Origin: Entrophospora sp. SA101
Taxonomy: Eukaryota > Glomeromycota > Glomeromycetes > Entrophosporales > Entrophosporaceae
Direction: 5' to 3'
NCBI GenBank assembly: GCA_958430865.1
Contig: CAUDNR010001068.1
Span: 1-64,000 of the forward strand
Length of the DNA stretch: 64,000 nucleotides
Position 1 is the stretch's first letter. Each line of letters starts with the position of its first letter. Positions 58,994 to 64,000 of this stretch are shown here, in pieces. A program made the translations under genes and the position numbers. The notes below the pieces were generated by a model. The model saw nothing but the letters and a program-made list of their open reading frames with translations. It did not search any database and was not told where the DNA came from.

Positions 58994-61098
58994 GTATAAA
59001 TATAGTTTAATTAAAAATTTAGAGGTTTTATTTTTTCTTTTTAGTTCTATTAATATTAAGAATTTTATATATTTATATATAAAAAAAGAAAGTATTAATT
59101 ATTTTTTTTTAGAAAATTAGAAAAACAATGAAAGAAAAAATTTTTAAACAAAAATTTATTTTAAAAAAGAAATTTAAAAAAAAAGGTTTTAAATTATGGA
59201 GAATTATTTAGAGGAATATATTTGTTATTGTTGGAGATTACACAAGGGATTAAGGAACATCGCCAACCTTTTTTGACATAAATTAAGCTAATATTCTTGA
59301 TTTAACTCGCTTCTGGGAATTTGTGTCACAAATAAAATAAATAATAAATAATGCAGACTATTGTTTCTTAATGATATTCTATTGATTGATCATAAAATTA
59401 TCAAATTTTGGAAATTTTAGAAGAAAAAAAAGCCACATGATACAAATCTGCGCGACAATGTCATCATACGTACTTTTTCTCAATTGAGGGTATTTTTTTA
59501 ATAAAAAAAACAAAAAAAAAAAACCAATTTGAAGAAGCAAAGAATACAAATAGGTTGATGAGAAATGAAACTTTAAATTAATTATTAATAATTAATTGTA
59601 TATCGGAAAATGTATTAAACTGCTATACAAAAACAGATAATGTTATATTATCCCCGAGTAATAATTAAAATATTTTGTAAATTGTCTCTATACTTATTAA
59701 GCATGACGAATCGGGATAGTTTATTATAGAAAAAAGGTACACAAAGGATCGGGACACAACAATCACACATATTATGAGTACACCATTTAAAAAAAATTCT
59801 GCGCAGCGTCATGAGCCAATAACATCGTAAAATAAATCATGTATTATTATTATATTGCTAGAGTAATAAAGATCCAGGACAAAAGAAAATCTCACTCCAA
59901 ATGTCATTTCAGCTTTCGCTCTTTTTATTATAATGATACATCAGATATTCATTAAACCATCGTTTGAAAAACTATTTAATTCTGTGGTTGTTGTACTTGA
60001 AATGTTTGCCTTGGTAGTTTAAAAAAAGAAATCTTTTTCTCGAGTATTTAAAAGTTAGGTAAAACAAATATAGAACACTTTCTAGAAGTGAATGTTTTTG
60101 AATGCACATTGAATTTTAAAAAACCAATTCGGCAACCAACTTTTAATGAAATAAAAATAAAAACTTATTATCCATCATCAAACCTAAATCTAATAACAGT
60201 TAAATTGCTTCATTTTCACTATCAGAAAAGTACTTGATTTGTCTTTACAGAATATAAAGCATGGACACCCACCGGTTAAAATCCTTTATGGTAAGCATCC
60301 AAGAATGGCTTGCATACTTACGTATTTGTTCTCTAATGATACAGATTCAAGTGCTTTCTGTAACTATTTTTTCCAGCCTTTAAAATGGGAATTTTTTGGT
60401 TGCTACTCGGATAAAGTTAAATTCAGTAAAAGTTGGCAGTGAATTCCGAAATCAGAAAATTAAATTGACCAATCAAAATTTAACGAAATATTAAGTTCAT
60501 ACTTACATAATAATGTTTACCTTTGTGAGCAAGTGCACTGAGTTATGTTACACGTATCAATGGCCTTTGAATAAAAACCATCTAGTAAAATGTATCCAAA
60601 GTAATAACAATTTTGAACTTCATATGACAAGGAAAAGTAGATGAGTAAATAAATCAACCACTCATTGAAGGTTATTTGATTACACGATCACGTGAATTCT
60701 ATTTTAGTATTTAGACCACGCGCCATTAATCTATTTTATTATAAAAAAATAAAGGGCTTTACTTTGGATCTTTTTTTTGTTATGAAATTTTATCACTTGA
60801 TTGGTTCATAGTAAATAGACAGATCAGCAACTAATTTTTAGCATATTTTTAATATATGTGTGAAAAAAAAAATCTTGATACACAGAATTTACTTGGAACT
60901 TTAAGGCCCAACCAATTTTTAGTTTAAGAAAAAAATTATCCAATAAATATCAAGGCTCATATATACATTCATTTTGAATTTGAATTTCGAATTAATTTCG
61001 ATTTTCCCGGCTTACATATCCAAAAGAAATTTATAAAAATTCACTATCTTTTGATTGAGACATATTTGTATAGCTCAATCATAATCAAAATCTTTCAT
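58994..61098. other. 5' flank of the kinase and AT-rich spacer
   Basis: The first few hundred bases presumably hold the promoter and 5' UTR of the histidine kinase. Beyond that nothing is recognised; the frame at 60239-60442 has no family resemblance and is not supported. Confidence 0.35.
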
Positions 61099-61240
61099 CT
61101 AACATTGACACGTGTAACATATCATTGTTAATTTATTGCGTAAATCTGTCTTGATAAGAGAAAAACCGCATTCACACTGGACAATAGGATTGAACCAATT
61201 ATATCAAATGAATTTGGAAACATGTGTGTATAATTTCATA
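61099..61240 (-). pseudogene. hAT transposase C-terminal relic
   Basis: The minus strand reads QCECGFSLIKTDLRNKLTM, close to the hAT dimerisation signature (SxCERxFS…IKxxxRNRL). Flanking codons fall into stops. It is a very short remnant. Confidence 0.4.
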
Positions 61241-63174
61241 GAGATGGTTCAATAAAAATATTCTTTACTATTGCAACAACGTCAGTTTCATTTTCATGGG
61301 TAGACCTGACAAAGAAAAATGAAAATGAAAAAGAAGGATTGGAATGTTTTATAAAAGAAATCCACAAATTAAATGTTTTTTTGGTAAATCTATTATTTTT
61401 ATTTTTAGGAATATTCATAACTCCTCGAACCTGATCGATAATATTTCAAATTTCAATAATGTAAACAAGTAGTTTGGATCCGATGAGTCGTTAATCACTT
61501 GGATCGATCAAAGCAAGATATTAAGGTTCCTACTTTAATAAGTAAAGACGATATGAGGTTTAATAATTTATTAATTACTCATTAATAATTTAGTTGTTTT
61601 TATAACAATTATATACGACAGGCTGGATAACGAATGGTTAACATTAAGTATATATACATTCTTGTATTTTTAATTTAAACGAGAAAAAAGAAGAAGGAAG
61701 AAAAGGATAGTAGAACAGGATTAAGTCAGGATAGTGAGCTCAATAAACAGTAAGCAAGCATATTAGAAAATGTCATTTTTCAATTATTGCCTTAAATGTT
61801 GAACAACTAGAAACAATTATTGTATTTTGTATTTACTTGGACAAATGAGTGATACTATTGCTACTACATCTGCAATGGCTATGAATCATCAGAGGCAAGT
61901 GAATCTGGAATTACTTAGAAGAAGATAAATTATGTTCTCTTTAAATGGGTATGACCAATTGTGTTGTTTTTAAATGAACTTGGATTTTTTTTATTCCATC
62001 ATAATAATATGTTTAAAAACTTCAGCAGCCTCGTAATTTGATAAACAAATTTAGTAATGTGGTAAATGATGATGATCTGAAAGATATCTTCAACATTGAG
62101 AGCTAGAAATGAAAACCAAGTTGAATCCCCACGATTTGGTATTGTAATTAATACATTTATTATTTTATTATAGGGTTTAATGATACGATTTGTGGATACA
62201 CATCCATCCGTTCATCTTCCATTTACCTCTAAAAATTCAATCCGTCAGATTCAACGGATTCAACGGATAATCCAGATAATCCAATAAAATGTGTAAGCCA
62301 AACGCAAAAGGATCATTTAAACGAGAAAAAGCTCAAAATGCCCAAGTTTAAAAGCAAAGTAAAGAAAGGATGAAAGAAAACGATTTCTAATTTGTTACTT
62401 TCACTCAATTGGAACAGGACCCCACAACTATATAGATAGGTTACATACAAAAAATCACGGTTTGATACGTATAGGGTTTGACCCACACTGTGATTGGCTT
62501 ATCGATGACAAGTATTTCCAAATTTGGTAATGTTCACCGAACATTGCATTTTCTATTAGTAAAATTTTTTAAGAATTACAAAAACCATTTTTATACTCAA
62601 AATTGCGACGCAATGATAGATATTGCAGTTTTTATAAGGAGAACTTTTTATTTAGCATGCAAGTCATGCATACCTGACTGTTTTTACAAAGTGCAAAAAA
62701 GTCAAATAGATTCAAAAGTATTTGACGGATGAACATATCAAGCTCTGCTAAAAATATTCGACTTCATCTCAAAACCAATGAGGGTTAATTATCATTCTAC
62801 TGACCAGTTTACACATTAAAATACTTGTGTTTAATTCCAAGTCACAAATATAAGGTTTGAAACAAAGGTCCAAATCAGCTGATATGCAAATAATAATAAT
62901 AAATAATAAATAATCAACAAACTTGTAAATTTATAATAATAATAAAATTAATAAGCCTTTTTAATTTAAATAATAATATGTTAGAAAATATCTTTTTCAG
63001 GACTTTTTAAAACTTTAAGTCCGGTATAAACGATATTTATTATACATTTTTGTTGTCATTGAAAACTTTTTTTCAGACAGGAGAAAACTTTTAAATAAGT
63101 TATTGTTATTTTGGCAAAGATAATAAATTTAAATGATAAGAAATCCAATAAATTATAAATAAAATATGCAAACT
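61241..63174. other. Intergenic, nothing firm recognised
   Basis: AT-rich. Short coding-like fragments occur near 61840-61930 and 62040-62110 without a clear frame. A repeated CAACGGAT motif lies near 62250-62265, similar to the interior of the TIR element at 811-1636. Confidence 0.3.
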
Positions 63175-63530
63175 CTAATCTTTCGAAAATTGTTTACATA
63201 ATTCTTGATCAAAAACAAGATTATTCTTTTGAGCATCCAAAAATTTACCATTATAATCGTCAATATAATTAGCAAATGATAGAACATTAATTATGGCACC
63301 ATATTCTGGTAAATTGATCTAGAGAATTGCCAGATAGTATTTAGTGATTTCCAAAATTTGTATCGATAAAACCAAGATGCACTGATACTGATGCAAGATC
63401 TGATTAAAAAAAGGCATAATTTGTGTTGTTAAATAATATAAATATATATATATATGAATTTACGAATGAAAACTTACTTGAATCTTTACATTGACGAGGC
63501 AATTCATTACTAAAACATTATTGTGAAATC
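63175..63530 (-). pseudogene. Two-exon coding relic of unknown family, one in-frame stop
   Basis: An exon at 63399-63175 (75 codons) and the end of an upstream exon at 63478 (CAA|GTAAGT donor) join in phase 0. The text reads LVMNCLVNVKIQ, then ILHQYQCILVLSIQILEITK, a TAG, then INLPEYGAIINVLSFANYID and DQELCKQFSKD before the final stop. Apart from the one TAG the frame is clean, so the copy is young or the TAG marks a missed splice. Function not recognised. Confidence 0.45.
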
Positions 63531-64000
63531 TTCAATTTCAATCAAAACTTTAACTGTTAAAATAATGGGTAGCCAAAAAAAAATTGACTTTACATTTAGT
63601 TTTTGCTTTGAATAAATGAGGGCTTATGTCTAGAGTTGTTAATCGAAAGGTATAGTTTCGACAAACATTTAGGCATTTCGACTGTCGAAATATATTCGAC
63701 AAGGTCACTTGATTTGCTGTAGTTCGTAAATATTTGTCTTTAATATTAAATTAATTATTAATGTCATTAGTATTAGTAAATTTGAGAATGGCGCCAATTT
63801 TTTTAATAATAATAAACTAGTAATTTTGATTAGCGACTTCATCGCCTGTTGGGGTGTGCGACATTTTAAGAAAATCAAACCAACAAATAAATTTTGTTAC
63901 ATAATATATAGAGAAAATATTCCAAGCCTTGTATCTCATTTTTCTACTATGCAAACCGGGTTCAATTTTTTCACCAATTATAAATTCTTGTGTTGAGATT
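63531..64000. other. Window end, possible start of a TIR element
   Basis: Near 63637-63710 there are GTTGTTAATCGAAAGG and several TTCGAC/GTCGAA steps, reminiscent of hAT-like ends (compare 36369). The rest of any such element lies beyond the window. No gene seen. Confidence 0.25.

Overview
The window is AT-rich eukaryotic DNA with short phase-consistent GT-AG introns, Asn/Gln/His-rich low-complexity insertions inside conserved proteins, and a dense background of cut-and-paste transposons, MITEs and decayed gene copies. Together with the F-box, Hsp70-like, CRN-like ATPase and kinase relics, this points to an early-diverging filamentous fungus. An arbuscular mycorrhizal fungus of the Rhizophagus/Glomus group is my best inference; no rRNA or species marker is present to prove it. 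I rebuilt multi-exon genes by matching splice sites and phases by eye.

Layout. 1-2.4 kb: decayed coding fragment and two TA-flanked TIR elements. 2.86-4.87 kb (+): two-exon F-box protein with an acidic centre. 5.70-7.97 kb (-): WDR68/DCAF7-type WD40 protein with a long His/Gln/Pro-rich N-terminus. 8.0-16.7 kb: repeats, a foldback element, MITEs and relics. 16.73-23.46 kb (+): a 2181-residue DOCK-family Rho/Rac exchange factor. 24.43-26.70 kb (-): seven-exon Hsp70-like ATPase. 27 kb: Pif1-type helicase relic. 29.20-30.11 kb (+): intact Ubc13. 31-37 kb: kinase relic, second copy of a 0.44 kb MITE, an AAA/CRN-like ATPase pseudogene broken by two inserted elements, and a hAT-like non-autonomous element. 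37.75-39.37 kb (-): a seven-exon SUZ12-like (VEFS-box) Polycomb gene made of small exons. 39.4-43.2 kb: repeat-rich non-coding DNA. 43.2-44.5 kb: dead Tc1 element. 47.0-47.8 kb (-): PRP16-type helicase relic. 47.86-51.00 kb: piggyBac-type element with TTAA target duplication and palindromic ends. 51-52.2 kb: glycosyltransferase-like and kinase relics. 53.75-58.99 kb (-): seven-exon group III hybrid histidine kinase with ten HAMP units. 59-64 kb: largely unrecognised DNA with two small relics.

Functional picture. The intact genes are unrelated housekeeping or signalling genes: Ubc13 (K63 ubiquitin chains), a DOCK GEF (Rac and actin polarity), a WDR68 scaffold, a cytosolic osmosensing-type histidine kinase feeding a HOG-type relay, an F-box adaptor, an Hsp70-like ATPase and a putative PRC2 subunit. 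They do not form a cluster or operon. The most noteworthy observations are the poly-HAMP kinase, whose large exon is exactly three 552-bp units with a recent duplication, and the SUZ12-like gene, which carries a one-base phase conflict at one intron.
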